Of a stretch of DNA of 45,886 nucleotides, positions 1 to 9,290 are shown piece after piece. Source of the DNA: JAJTFW01 sp031411335 (lineage in GTDB: Bacteria > Bacteroidota > Bacteroidia > AKYH767-A > OLB10); contig JANOAX010000121.1 of NCBI GenBank assembly GCA_031411335.1, positions 1-45,886 of the forward strand. Direction: 5' to 3'. Below the pieces are notes generated by a model. It did not search any database and was not told the origin of the DNA. It worked only from the letters and a program-made list of their open reading frames with translations. The number at the start of each line of letters is the position of its first letter. Within the stretch, counting starts at the first letter, position 1. The translations under genes were made by a program, and so were the position numbers.

Positions 1-1362
1 CCCTGAACTCCCTTTTAGCTTCGACGCATTCACATGAATCATATTCCACTCGGGATTAAACCACGCCTGCATCCAAGCTCCCCTCTCCTCTGGAGAGGGG
101 TTGGGGGAGAGGCCTACGCTCAATGTATCGCAAGGCGAACCCACCCATGCACCGAGTTCGTAATCAGGATTGTTGGGAAGGCCCCAATATGCACGATAGC
201 CTCCTAAATTAAAATTAAAAAGTTGAAAGTCACAAGCAACTCCCAAACTGTCAGGCAGGTTGATGACGCTGAGGTTGGAATTAAATGTAGTATAACATCC
301 AGTAGGCCATGGGTAACTGCAGCCACCATAATCAAGTGCACTAATATAAATTTTTCCATTAGGCCCTCTTTCCATGCCAGAGTTACTTGCAAATACTGGA
401 AAAGTGTCAATCAATATTCTTGAAGAAGCTAAATTGACTGAATTTAGGTCAAATTGATAAAGCTTACCACTTTGATTATATGATTCTTGATTTGAATTCA
501 CATATAATTTACTTCCATCGGATGAAAATACGACGCTGGTGTAGACTCTAAAAGGATGCTGTGTGCCATTTACTTCTATTAATGATTCATTTGAAATTAT
601 ACCTGTACAACGGTCAAAATCGAAAACTGTCAAATAGTTGTTCCATCCACAAAGGGCTAGCTTATCCCCTGTAGCATTAAAACTCATATCCCCTCCTCCA
701 TCATAGTTGGAAAGTCCAATATGCTGAACTGATAATGGATTTATACCAATGGAATCAATAAGATATATCCAGAACTCATCATTTCCAATCCCGGCTCCAT
801 TACCTCTCCATCTCCGCGTTACTAACCACCAGTCTTTACCATTGCCATGTTTTACAGCGGCGAGCATATCCTGTACTGGATGTGTTTCATAACGAACATT
901 CTTTTGCACTACTTGGCCGAGACCTCCTTGCAATTTCATGTCTACTATATTATACCAAAGACCTGAATCTGGTACTACCACTCCGGCAACAAAAACATAA
1001 AAGGTGCTATCAATAATTGATTTGGGAAGGATGAGCATGTCATGATACCATTCTCCACCCACTAAGGTATCTCCATTGAATAATTTAGTATGAAATTTAT
1101 TGAATAATTTACCTTGTTTAATTTGACCCGTAAAAGTATTTGTGGTGTTACTACTAGAACCATAAAAAAGAAGTTCTCCATTATTATTGGAGATACTGGC
1201 TGTGCCACGTGGAAAGCCTGTTCCACATTTAAAAATACTAATAGTTGTATCAAAATGTAAACCAGCACTATCGCCAAAACACCAGTTATTATTAGTAAAC
1301 TGAGCAAGCATGAGATTGCAATTGCAAATAAATATTATCAGTAGAATGTAGGTCTTTCTCAT
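1..1362 (-). CDS. T9SS type A sorting-domain surface protein, C-terminus cut by window edge
   Basis: An open frame runs from ATG at 1362 to the left edge without a stop (454 codons visible). The product starts with a signal peptide (MRKTYILLIIF..., cleavage near LAQ) followed by NNWCFGDSAGLHFD, an opening typical of a Bacteroidota family of exported WYFG-AGL-F proteins. The middle has beta-propeller-like phrases (SFNATGDKLAL, VVFSSDGSKLYV, GPNGKIYISA). The visible end, LSPNPSPEERG then WFNPEWNMIHVNASKLKG, looks like the start of a T9SS type A C-terminal sorting domain. This predicts export across the outer membrane and surface attachment or release. Only 9 bp separate it from the stop of the upstream gene, so it is probably the operon's last visible member. 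A palindromic repeat (78-112) sits in frame inside the sorting domain. The biological role is unknown. Confidence 0.85.
   Translation of the reverse strand, partial: MRKTYILLIIFICNCNLMLAQFTNNNWCFGDSAGLHFDTTISIFKCGTGFPRGTASISNNNGELLFYGSSSNTTNTFTGQIKQGKLFNKFHTKLFNGDTLVGGEWYHDMLILPKSIIDSTFYVFVAGVVVPDSGLWYNIVDMKLQGGLGQVVQKNVRYETHPVQDMLAAVKHGNGKDWWLVTRRWRGNGAGIGNDEFWIYLIDSIGINPLSVQHIGLSNYDGGGDMSFNATGDKLALCGWNNYLTVFDFDRCTGIISNESLIEVNGTQHPFRVYTSVVFSSDGSKLYVNSNQESYNQSGKLYQFDLNSVNLASSRILIDTFPVFASNSGMERGPNGKIYISALDYGGCSYPWPTGCYTTFNSNLSVINLPDSLGVACDFQLFNFNLGGYRAYWGLPNNPDYELGAWVGSPCDTLSVGLSPNPSPEERGAWMQAWFNPEWNMIHVNASKLKGSSG
78..112. repeat. Palindromic GC-rich repeat inserted in coding frame
   Basis: CCCCTCTCC (80-88), a 3-nt loop and GGAGAGGGG (92-100) form a perfect 9-bp hairpin, followed by TTGGGGGAGAGG. 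Read on the minus strand it encodes the phrase SPNPSPEERG. From memory, such REP-like elements are widespread in Bacteroidota, mostly intergenic. Here it lies within the sorting domain of the partial gene and keeps the frame open. Confidence 0.75.
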
Positions 1363-1371
1363 TTTCCTGAT

Positions 1372-4300
1372 TTATTTAATTATACAAAATTTGAGAGGCT
1401 TATATGAAATACTGTTTTCATTTACAAATAGTAAATAATAACCGGAAAGCAATTCGTGAGTAAGTATTACTCCTTCTACACATGTTCCGGATTTTATCAA
1501 ACGCATTCGACTATCATATATTTGATAATTTACTGGTTTTGTTCTGTTGACATTTATTTTTTCACATGCCGGATTCGGCCATAAATGAAGTTCAGGGCTT
1601 TCGGGTTTATTGGTAGAATTAAATATTCGAAGTCCCGATTCACCGACATCTTCTATTTCAAGATGCAGAGCGTTTCTGGCAATTTTAACTGCCAACCCTC
1701 CTTCAAGTGAATGCAAGTTTGCTATTTCCAAAAGTATAGACGAGTCTTCATTGTCGAATGCTCGCTCTTCCATTTCAGCTTCAATTAGAATAGCTAAAAC
1801 CTGCTTTAAATAATGCTCATGCGTGTTGGTATCTGAAATGTTTTCGAGTATCATTTCCGCTTCTGCCCATTGTTTTTCAGAACAATATTTAACCACTGAA
1901 TCGAATTTAGCAATATTTGTGATAGAGAGGGTTTCATAAAGCACTTCAAAAACTTCATCATCTACATAGCCCAAAATAATTCTTCCAGTATCTGCCGTCA
2001 GGAACTTATAGGCGGATTCCTTTCTCATATATAGATACTCATTAGCAAAAGCACCTGAGTATCTTGCCGTATCTTCAGCAATTTCAATAAATCCATAATT
2101 TCTTTCTGTAGCAATTGGTAGAATATTATTACAAGGATCGTCTAAATATCCGGTTTGATTTTCTACTGGAGAAATTGCAATAGAATAAGTATTATTTGAC
2201 CTAACTGGAGCATATAGGTTACTGAACAATTCATCTCCATGATGATACCAGGGCATAGGGGTAAGAAAAGTTAATAATCCTTCCACCCGATCATGAACGT
2301 CATCAGACCAGCTATTATCAAGACCAATGCCTGGTACACCTTGAAAATTGCCTATGAAAGCACCATTCGCCCCATCGCCTAATTGAATGCCTAAGTCGTA
2401 TTGGCTGAGTCCGTTTTCGATAAGCGATACATAATCATTGTTGCCCACAAACTGCATTCCCCAACCCATATTTGAAATAGTATTGCATTTAATTTTCGGC
2501 ACACTAGAAGCGTCAACACGAATCGCCAAAAGAGTACTTGATGCCCCAGCCGTAAAACTAGAATTAGAAATTTCATTTCCAGCAATCAAACATCCGGGCA
2601 CATTTTCTAATCTGATTCCTCTGAAATTGAAACTAGGAGAAGCTCCCTGATGAAAGAAAATATCATTGTTTTGTATTGTAAAAGTTCCAACATTTCGTAG
2701 GTGAATGCCGATTCTGGATTCAGTACTTGGTGATATTGAACCTATTTGATTTCCTTGAATAAGTCCAGACTCAACACGGGAGAGTGGGAATTGATTATTA
2801 ATATTTATAGCAGTGCCATCAAAATTTAAACCGTTAGTAATATTAGCATTAAAAAATTTATTGTCCAATACATTAATTTTAGCAGCAGTAGTAATCCCTG
2901 ATACTTCAATTCCATATTTGTAATCATAAAATTTATTTTGATTCTCAATTAATATTTCTTTTCCATAACTATCTTTTATTTTTATACAATGCTCAAGAAG
3001 TCGGTCAGTTAGGGTTCCATTGCCAAATATGTTTTTATAAATATAATAATTCATTTCGCCTACTCCCACAAATCCATTTTTCGATTTTAAAAAAGTATTT
3101 GAACCGTTAGAGTTTCCGTTTCCTAAAGTAATTTTTCTATTAGTATAATCATAGTCAGAAGTGGCATAAATACCTGTGCCCGATTCGGTAAATAATGCAT
3201 CATACAATATATCATTAAAATTGGTTTTAAACAATGTAAAACTTGCATTGCGACTATAAATACCGTACATAGAATTTGAAATTGAGTTTGCGCTTGTTAC
3301 GTCGCCTATAGTTCTACCCTCAATTTCATTGAGTTCAATTGCTGTAAATTTTTTATCTCCACCATATGGAGCAAGTAAAGTCCCAGAGGAACTAAAAGTA
3401 CAACCGCTAATGATGGTTGCAGTTTGCGCTAAGCCACTTTTATAGTATTTCTCTAGTAATATATCTTTATAATTATTATCAAAAACGCAGTCTTCAATTA
3501 CGAAGGGCGATTCTCTTCTGGCTACTACTCCGTTTTTTGCATTCATAATTTTCGTAGGAATTGATCCAAAAAGGGTGATTTCTAATTCAGGTTCAGCTAA
3601 AGCTTGATTTTCAATATCAATATATATTCCGTCCCACATATTTGTATTGCAGGAAGTCGCTACACATCCTTCAAAGATCAGTTTTGCTCTACCTCTTACT
3701 TTTATACTGGCATCTTGTCCTAAATTTAGCGTGCATTTCTCAAATTTAATGGTATGTCGAACCGAAGATCCATTAAAATATCGAATCCAAAATTCACCAT
3801 TAATACAAATTGGTGGTGGAGGATTATTAATATTTGGACTAATAGTAACCACACCTCCAACTACAGCAGAAACATTGTATTGACCAGGCAAATTATTTAT
3901 TGCATCAATTAAATCCTCTTCATGAGAAATATTGTATACAGGACCTTCAATATTTGGATCTAAAGGATACCTGTGAGAGGAAATTTCAACACTATTACTA
4001 CAACTACAACAATTAACAACACTTATTTCAATTTCATCCCATTGAGGACAATTTTCGTTTTCAATAATTCCATTGTCAGACCAAACTTCAACTCTATATG
4101 TGTAAGTACCCACTGCTAGATTTGTTGACTCTGAAATATCCGGCGAAGTCTCGTTGGGAATTTCAACATTATCCACTAGCCATTTATAATGTAATGTTCC
4201 ACTTGTTAATAAAGGAGATGTTGTGGCTAAAGCACGCAAATCAAAATCATTTGTATAACAAACCGTAAAATCCTCTCCTAAGTCAATACTTACAGGTCCT

Positions 4301-7026
4301 CTGTCAAACTCAATAATATTACTACTTGCCCAGCATTGTCCGTCATAAACAAAAACTTGGTAGGCTTCTGTTGTAAGTATTGAGTTATTAAGAACTATGT
4401 TTTGTTGAAACGGATTATTATCTTGAATATGTTTATCGGGAACCCAAAGGTAAGTGTAATCATTGTTGATATCGCTGCTAGAAGTAGTGATATCAGCTGT
4501 GAGTGTAATGAAATGATCAGCACAAGGTATGTCAGAACCTGAAGTAATAGAAGCGGTCACACTCATAGCTGGATGAACGATTAATGTTACAGGATCGGAA
4601 GTGACATTTCCATCCGTGGCGGTTATATAGTAAGTTCCTGCTGCAAGGTTATTGGGGAGTATAAATAATGAATCGCTATTGCTGAGGTTGTGCGATGGAG
4701 TAAGATTTAATGTAATTGTAGCACTATGATTAGCACCTTGCACAAGTATTGAAGTTGTTGTGCCTTCACAAATTTCATCATCTGTTAAGCGTACAGTAAT
4801 TGTATTAGGGTTTCTATAGATAATTCTTGTTAATGAATAGGGAGGCAGTATTAAATCACCAAGTATATCGATTTCGCCTGTTGTTTTTAAGTGATGAATT
4901 CCTTTTGTACCAGTGCTAGTTGGTCCATAGATTTGAGAAATGCCAGCCGTTGGATTGAAACAAGTTAATTGAACCATACTTAACGGTATTGTTGTATTCG
5001 AATTAAATGATGTCAACTTGGTTAAATCGGCACTAGAAATGGAGTAATTACGATTCCCTAAATTTAGAATAACCGCCTCAAAACCTTCTTCTTTTTCAAA
5101 CGACCATCCATACAGATTTAAATATTCAGTACTTGTAATGGTCTGACCTACTGTTCCAATATAGGTTATGTATCCAATGTCATTTGCATTTGAACTAAAA
5201 TCGATTTTATGAGCGATTACGTTGTTGCCTTTCATTGCGAGTGCTATTTCATTATTAGCAGCACCAGAAGCTGTAAAGCCAAATTTAGTGGTTGCAAAGT
5301 TTGCTGAACTCGCTGTACTTACATTGAATGGCAATTGGTTTTGGGTAAGACCTTTAAAACCTCTGTCCGATTCAAAAATATTTCCATATACTACGTCCGA
5401 AGTCATTGCGTGAGAACAAGTGTGGGTTATTAAAGGAGATTCTAAATACTTCAATGTTTGAATAGCATTAAAAAGACCATGAGCCCAAGTTCCAACATTT
5501 TTTGCTAAATCATCATTCATATTGTATTCAGTTAGCCAAACTTCCAATGGTGGAGTCAATGAGGAATTCAGATTTTTATCTTTTATTAGTTGAATCTCAT
5601 TTTCAAATAAATCTTTACATTTATCAAAAGGTTTAAGAAACATTTTACCAATATTACTAGCGAACAATTGTGTTCCAGTTAATCCACTACTATAATATTC
5701 ATGAATTGTAATAGCATCAGGTCTGTGTCCGCTCGTTGAAATCTTAGCAAGTATTATGTTTAGCCAATTACTTCTTCTGCCCGCTGAGTTATCACTAAAT
5801 GAAGTGCCCACCACAGCTACTTTTACAAATTCAAATGGTGCTAGACTTTTTAATTGCTGAGTAAATGTATTCGCATTTGAAATATAATCAAAAGATGAAG
5901 GAAAAACTTCCCTGTATTCTTCATCGCTTAAATAAAATTCGTTACCAAGTTCTACATACTTTACAGGCAGGTTTAATTCATGCGCTCTATAGAGACTCGC
6001 CACCTCGTAGTTGAATCCAGAGGAAGTTAGCACGTTGAATTGAAAGATTGGTCTGCTTGCTACGGCATCATTGCTCGTTTTAATATGTGCCATATCATTT
6101 ACGAAAAAGCCATCCACTTTGGTTGAATTGAATTCTTTTTTATGAGAGCTTCTCGTGTAAAACAAATTGTCAGGCAATTCATTTTCCGGAATAAACCAAC
6201 CTGTTCTCCAATCCCAAAAATTACCATTAGTTCCGCCATTTATTCGAAGATTGCTTATTCCATTATGCAATAAAACAGGTAGATTGCTATTAGCAGGGTC
6301 TGAACCCAAATCAGACCAATTTTGGCCTGGATCAAGCACACTTGAACCATTATATCCAAAATAATCTTCAGAAATAGAATGATTCCATTCCAGATCATTA
6401 TTTTCAACTAGAGTTGGAGTTATAGGAATAATGACCGGTATACCCGGGTCAAGTTTATTTGCCCATGTAAATGTTGAATAAGAAGTTGCTACACTTCCAC
6501 TTTTAACTTTACCGGAAAGTACATTTCCTGTTGTACTTGTGTTACCTATATTTTTCCAGCTAGATCCATCCCACGTTGAAACAACTAATCCTAATGTATC
6601 ATATAAACCACAGCCAATACTATCCCAATAAAGCGAAACATATACATTACTAGATCCAGCATTTCTAGTTAAATCCCAATAACTACACGAATTCAATAAC
6701 CTGATTGTTGTATCTATATTTTCGCCTTTTATTTGATTCGTTAAATGGTACTGCGCAATAAAAGCATCAGTTGCAACACTTGGTGCTGAAATTTCAATAG
6801 CACTATAAAATCCATCATCTCCCACCGGAAAAACAAAAACGCTATTCCCAATTTTCTTTACTGTACCATCAACAAAACTTAGGTTGCTGGCACCTGTAGT
6901 AGTAGCGGTAGCCTTTAAGGTGAGAAGCGAGTCCGTGTAAAGGATGCCGCTTTCAAAGGTGATCGACGAATCGATAAAGGCCTGCTGATTCAATTGAACT
7001 GATCCTGAAGTTTTACTTATTTCCAA
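1372..7026 (-). CDS. Giant T9SS surface protein, C-terminal part: glycoside-hydrolase-like barrel, Ig-like modules, beta-helix, sorting domain
   Basis: 1884 codons; the only start at the 5' end is a poor TTG at 7026, because the true N-terminus is encoded in another frame at 7013-8272. Residues 1-200 are beta-rich (KTSGSVQLN, SFVDGTVKKIG, VFVFPVGDDG). Residues about 210-770 resemble a clan GH-A (GH51/GH39/GH79-like) barrel: NGGTNGNFWDWRTG, then VELGNEF with E363 as candidate acid/base and VWLTEYNM with E500 as candidate nucleophile, 137 residues apart. Ig-like modules follow (about 780-1050), then a right-handed beta-helix-like stretch (about 1070-1600), and a final T9SS type A domain (LHLWPNPACEKINV...). 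It may be a surface enzyme on a plant or algal glycan, but family and substrate are inference. The neighbouring gene 1-1362 follows after 9 bp. Confidence 0.85.
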   Translation of the reverse strand: MEISKTSGSVQLNQQAFIDSSITFESGILYTDSLLTLKATATTTGASNLSFVDGTVKKIGNSVFVFPVGDDGFYSAIEISAPSVATDAFIAQYHLTNQIKGENIDTTIRLLNSCSYWDLTRNAGSSNVYVSLYWDSIGCGLYDTLGLVVSTWDGSSWKNIGNTSTTGNVLSGKVKSGSVATSYSTFTWANKLDPGIPVIIPITPTLVENNDLEWNHSISEDYFGYNGSSVLDPGQNWSDLGSDPANSNLPVLLHNGISNLRINGGTNGNFWDWRTGWFIPENELPDNLFYTRSSHKKEFNSTKVDGFFVNDMAHIKTSNDAVASRPIFQFNVLTSSGFNYEVASLYRAHELNLPVKYVELGNEFYLSDEEYREVFPSSFDYISNANTFTQQLKSLAPFEFVKVAVVGTSFSDNSAGRRSNWLNIILAKISTSGHRPDAITIHEYYSSGLTGTQLFASNIGKMFLKPFDKCKDLFENEIQLIKDKNLNSSLTPPLEVWLTEYNMNDDLAKNVGTWAHGLFNAIQTLKYLESPLITHTCSHAMTSDVVYGNIFESDRGFKGLTQNQLPFNVSTASSANFATTKFGFTASGAANNEIALAMKGNNVIAHKIDFSSNANDIGYITYIGTVGQTITSTEYLNLYGWSFEKEEGFEAVILNLGNRNYSISSADLTKLTSFNSNTTIPLSMVQLTCFNPTAGISQIYGPTSTGTKGIHHLKTTGEIDILGDLILPPYSLTRIIYRNPNTITVRLTDDEICEGTTTSILVQGANHSATITLNLTPSHNLSNSDSLFILPNNLAAGTYYITATDGNVTSDPVTLIVHPAMSVTASITSGSDIPCADHFITLTADITTSSSDINNDYTYLWVPDKHIQDNNPFQQNIVLNNSILTTEAYQVFVYDGQCWASSNIIEFDRGPVSIDLGEDFTVCYTNDFDLRALATTSPLLTSGTLHYKWLVDNVEIPNETSPDISESTNLAVGTYTYRVEVWSDNGIIENENCPQWDEIEISVVNCCSCSNSVEISSHRYPLDPNIEGPVYNISHEEDLIDAINNLPGQYNVSAVVGGVVTISPNINNPPPPICINGEFWIRYFNGSSVRHTIKFEKCTLNLGQDASIKVRGRAKLIFEGCVATSCNTNMWDGIYIDIENQALAEPELEITLFGSIPTKIMNAKNGVVARRESPFVIEDCVFDNNYKDILLEKYYKSGLAQTATIISGCTFSSSGTLLAPYGGDKKFTAIELNEIEGRTIGDVTSANSISNSMYGIYSRNASFTLFKTNFNDILYDALFTESGTGIYATSDYDYTNRKITLGNGNSNGSNTFLKSKNGFVGVGEMNYYIYKNIFGNGTLTDRLLEHCIKIKDSYGKEILIENQNKFYDYKYGIEVSGITTAAKINVLDNKFFNANITNGLNFDGTAININNQFPLSRVESGLIQGNQIGSISPSTESRIGIHLRNVGTFTIQNNDIFFHQGASPSFNFRGIRLENVPGCLIAGNEISNSSFTAGASSTLLAIRVDASSVPKIKCNTISNMGWGMQFVGNNDYVSLIENGLSQYDLGIQLGDGANGAFIGNFQGVPGIGLDNSWSDDVHDRVEGLLTFLTPMPWYHHGDELFSNLYAPVRSNNTYSIAISPVENQTGYLDDPCNNILPIATERNYGFIEIAEDTARYSGAFANEYLYMRKESAYKFLTADTGRIILGYVDDEVFEVLYETLSITNIAKFDSVVKYCSEKQWAEAEMILENISDTNTHEHYLKQVLAILIEAEMEERAFDNEDSSILLEIANLHSLEGGLAVKIARNALHLEIEDVGESGLRIFNSTNKPESPELHLWPNPACEKINVNRTKPVNYQIYDSRMRLIKSGTCVEGVILTHELLSGYYLLFVNENSISYKPLKFCIIK

Positions 7027-8272
7027 TTTGCAAAAAAAGATAAGGGTCAGTTCCGTCTAAGGTTTGGTTATTTTCGCCCGACAAAATGACTTTTCCGTTA
7101 CTGTTGTTAAAATAAATTTCGTTGCTGTTTATGGATGCATCACCTTCAAACCATGTGTTGCCTTTGTAAGCCATTTGTATTTCATTGCTTTCCGGAACAA
7201 ATATCACATTATTATAAAAATGATCTCCTGTAATGTTCGCAAAGCGGAAGGCACTGTTGCTATCCTGATTATCCAGTGTGACACTTCCGTAAAAAGCATT
7301 ACCGCCGTAGCAATGACTATTCGAGGATGTTCTTGTTTTAGTAAACGCGACATCGCCTGTAAAAACAGAATTTTTCAAGAGAATGGAAGGTGCTGTAAGA
7401 GTAACATCTCCGTTAAAAGTACAGGAATCCATATTGATCACCAGCCCATCGTCTCCGATTAATTCATTTGCCTCCTGACTGCTTTGGTGAATTCCTTTAA
7501 GGGTGATAATTCCATCGGTGAGTCCTCCTTCACCTGTTACCAGCACCGCTTTGTCCAATAATTGAACGGAATGTGTGGCATTACCAAGCGTCATTGAAGA
7601 ATTTATTCCAGTGCATGTCAGCGAGACCAAATCATAAAAAACAGAAGCGCTACCATAGGAGATTTCCAGCGGCTGTTTGGTAGTATTGATAAATTCAACT
7701 CGGCTCTTGAAGGTATCTGGCAAAGCCTGCCCAAGTCGTAGAATAGAATTGGTGCTTTTTTTTATAATTGTTTGAGCATTGAAAACACATCCCCCATCCC
7801 CAAAACCATTGGAGGTGCCGTTATGCTCAAAACTCCCTTCTCCATCAAACACTCCACCGCTGAGCTCTAATTGTGCTGTGATGCAATCAATGGTACAATC
7901 AGTATTCGTTCCATCGAAGGTGACAAAATTGCCTCTGAGTTTTAATGTTCCGTTATAAATTTTACCTCCAGTGAGTGTAGCCGTATGGGTAACTTCCAGC
8001 TCATATCCCCCGATATTTATGGTTCTGCCGCTTATGGTTAACTTATATATTGTAGTGTTAGCCGCAATAAGTATGGTATCGTTCCCACTCCCGACATTGA
8101 CCGTATCGTTAGTGGAAGGCACTAAACCGCCCGACCAGTTGGAAGCCGTACCCCATTGGTTATTGGTGGTGCCGTTCCAAGTGTAATTACCGGCTTCTGA
8201 AATTAAATTCATCGAAAGCAAGAGTACGGTTAAACATAACCGAAATAATAAATTGTAGTGGGTTGTTTTCAT
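7013..8272 (-). CDS. Giant T9SS surface protein, N-terminal part (frameshifted from 1372-7026)
   Basis: 419 codons from ATG at 8272. Residues 1-27 are a signal peptide ending near SEAG, followed by YTWNGTTNNQWGTASNWSGG..VP, a common opening of Bacteroidota beta-solenoid surface proteins. The rest is low-complexity beta structure (TLTGGKIYNGTLKLRGN, SCTFNGDVTL, NSVFTGDVAF). The frame ends at QTLDGTDPYLFLQIGNK, where homologous proteins would continue into F..LEI.KTSGSVQL; exactly that sequence exists in the next frame at 7026. There is no sorting domain in this piece, so alone it would probably not be displayed on the surface. It lies 82 bp downstream of the small secreted protein gene 8355-8759 and is probably transcribed with it. 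Confidence 0.85.
   Translation of the reverse strand: MKTTHYNLLFRLCLTVLLLSMNLISEAGNYTWNGTTNNQWGTASNWSGGLVPSTNDTVNVGSGNDTILIAANTTIYKLTISGRTINIGGYELEVTHTATLTGGKIYNGTLKLRGNFVTFDGTNTDCTIDCITAQLELSGGVFDGEGSFEHNGTSNGFGDGGCVFNAQTIIKKSTNSILRLGQALPDTFKSRVEFINTTKQPLEISYGSASVFYDLVSLTCTGINSSMTLGNATHSVQLLDKAVLVTGEGGLTDGIITLKGIHQSSQEANELIGDDGLVINMDSCTFNGDVTLTAPSILLKNSVFTGDVAFTKTRTSSNSHCYGGNAFYGSVTLDNQDSNSAFRFANITGDHFYNNVIFVPESNEIQMAYKGNTWFEGDASINSNEIYFNNSNGKVILSGENNQTLDGTDPYLFLQIGNK
7032..7038. other. Homopolymer A7 (T7 on the coding strand), probable frameshift point
   Basis: The two frames overlap at 7013-7026, and the downstream frame is closed upstream by a TAG near 7060, so the shift must lie in about 45 nt that contain this seven-base run. 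Removing one T gives ...DPYLFCKLEISKTSGSVQL, a smooth join. It could be a sequencing error, a mutation, phase variation or slippage. Confidence 0.7.
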
Positions 8273-8354
8273 AGTAAAATCAGGAATAAGAATGTATTAA
8301 ATTACAGGAATTGCAAACAATAATTCACCTTTATAAAAGGCAATAGAACTCAAA

Positions 8355-8759
8355 CTAATTAGTTACAAAAGCGAATGCGTCGCTCCAAACCCCATTACTT
8401 TTCACACGAACACTTCCAAATTGAACATCGCTGTAATCAAATTCACCCAATGCAAGGTTCAATTTAGTTCCCACACGATTCCAAGTGCAACCTGTAGGTA
8501 AACTTGTGGTTTGATCATAAACAAAACTATAATCAAACAAATTAAAAACACCATCACTACTTCCGAGTTTAATCTCAATAAACTCCACCTGATTGGTGTC
8601 AACCAACGTGACAAACATGGTCCCCATCACTTTATCATTCACAGGTGCGGAAGTGACAACATAAGCGTCAAAATTGGATTGAGCTTTCAGAGGGATTCCT
8701 GAAAATATAAAAAGCAGAAGAATTAAACATCTTGTTAAAGCACTCAGATAATTTTTCAT
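8355..8759 (-). CDS. Small secreted protein of unknown function
   Basis: 134 codons from ATG at 8759. Residues 1-26 form a clear signal peptide (MKNYLSALTRCLILLLFIFS, cleavage after KAQ). The mature part of about 108 residues is beta-rich, with phrases such as MGTMFVTLVDTNQVEFIEIKLG and FGSVRVKSNGVWSDAFAF, suggesting a compact beta-sandwich. It has no cysteine pair, catalytic motif or sorting domain that I recognise. It is the first gene of a minus-strand run leading into the split giant protein, with a well-formed promoter just upstream (8780-8810), so it may be an accessory factor for that surface protein. That link rests on position only; the function is unknown. Confidence 0.75.
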   Translation of the reverse strand: MKNYLSALTRCLILLLFIFSGIPLKAQSNFDAYVVTSAPVNDKVMGTMFVTLVDTNQVEFIEIKLGSSDGVFNLFDYSFVYDQTTSLPTGCTWNRVGTKLNLALGEFDYSDVQFGSVRVKSNGVWSDAFAFVTN

Positions 8760-8779
8760 GAAAACGAGGATTGGTTAAG

Positions 8780-8810
8780 CGAATGTAAAAAAGTTTTTCG
8801 GAATTGCAAG
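8780..8810 (-). promoter_or_regulatory. Bacteroidota-type promoter for the 8759 operon
   Basis: On the minus strand CTTG (8807-8810), a 19-nt spacer and TACATTCG (8780-8787) match the TTTG-N19-TAnnTTTG consensus with one mismatch in each box. The start codon at 8759 is 20 nt downstream of the -7 box. Confidence 0.55.
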
Positions 8811-8936
8811 GGGTGGGGTGAAAAATAACATAAAATCAACATTAGATGCTGCAAAAGAGTCTTTAGGTTTGAATTGATTCTGCTTCGAATCGGAAAAATA
8901 TTTTACTTTTATAAATCAATCAATAAAACTAACAAT

Positions 8937-9290
8937 ATGGCATACGACGAAAATTTGGCGGGGCGAATTCGTGATTTATTAGATCCCAAATTACCCTGCG
9001 AAGAGAAAAAAATGTTTGGTGGACTTTGTTTTATGATTGATGGTAAAATGTGCATGGGAGTGATGAAGGACAAAATTATGTTGCGTATTAATCCCGATGA
9101 TCGTGAAAAATTATTGAAGAAGAAAGGAAGTAAGCCGATGGACTTTACAGGTCGTGAGATGAAAGGCATGTTATACATTGAAGAGGAAGGTATCAAATCT
9201 GAAAAAAATTTGAAGGAGTGGATGGATGTTGCGTTGGCATATAATAAAATTGCGAAGGTGGCGAAGAAGCGGAGCAGGATGGAACACTGA
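8937..9290 (+). CDS. TfoX N-terminal domain family protein
   Basis: 117 residues from ATG at 8937 (MAYDENLAGRIRDLL). A longer reading from 8874 adds 21 unlikely residues encoded by AT-rich upstream DNA, so I prefer 8937. The core EEKKMFGGLCFMIDGKMCMGV, then MLRINPDDREKLLKK, PMDFTGREMKGMLYI and KNLKEWMDVALAYN match the TfoX N-terminal domain; the C-terminal domain of gammaproteobacterial TfoX competence regulators is absent. Stand-alone copies are common in Bacteroidota and their role is not established; a link to competence should not be assumed. It has a basic tail (KVAKKRSRMEH). A candidate -7 box TACTTTTA lies at 8904-8911 without an obvious -33 box. Confidence 0.85.
   Translation: MAYDENLAGRIRDLLDPKLPCEEKKMFGGLCFMIDGKMCMGVMKDKIMLRINPDDREKLLKKKGSKPMDFTGREMKGMLYIEEEGIKSEKNLKEWMDVALAYNKIAKVAKKRSRMEH

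Noticed and set aside
1062..1307. Minus-strand 81-codon frame with membrane-like sequence
   Set aside because: It overlaps, out of frame, the partial T9SS gene 1-1362, whose signal peptide, conserved opening and sorting motif identify the real frame.
8874..8936. N-terminal extension of the TfoX-domain protein
   Set aside because: Encoded by AT-rich sequence covering the likely promoter; the family starts near MAYDENLAGRI, at ATG 8937.
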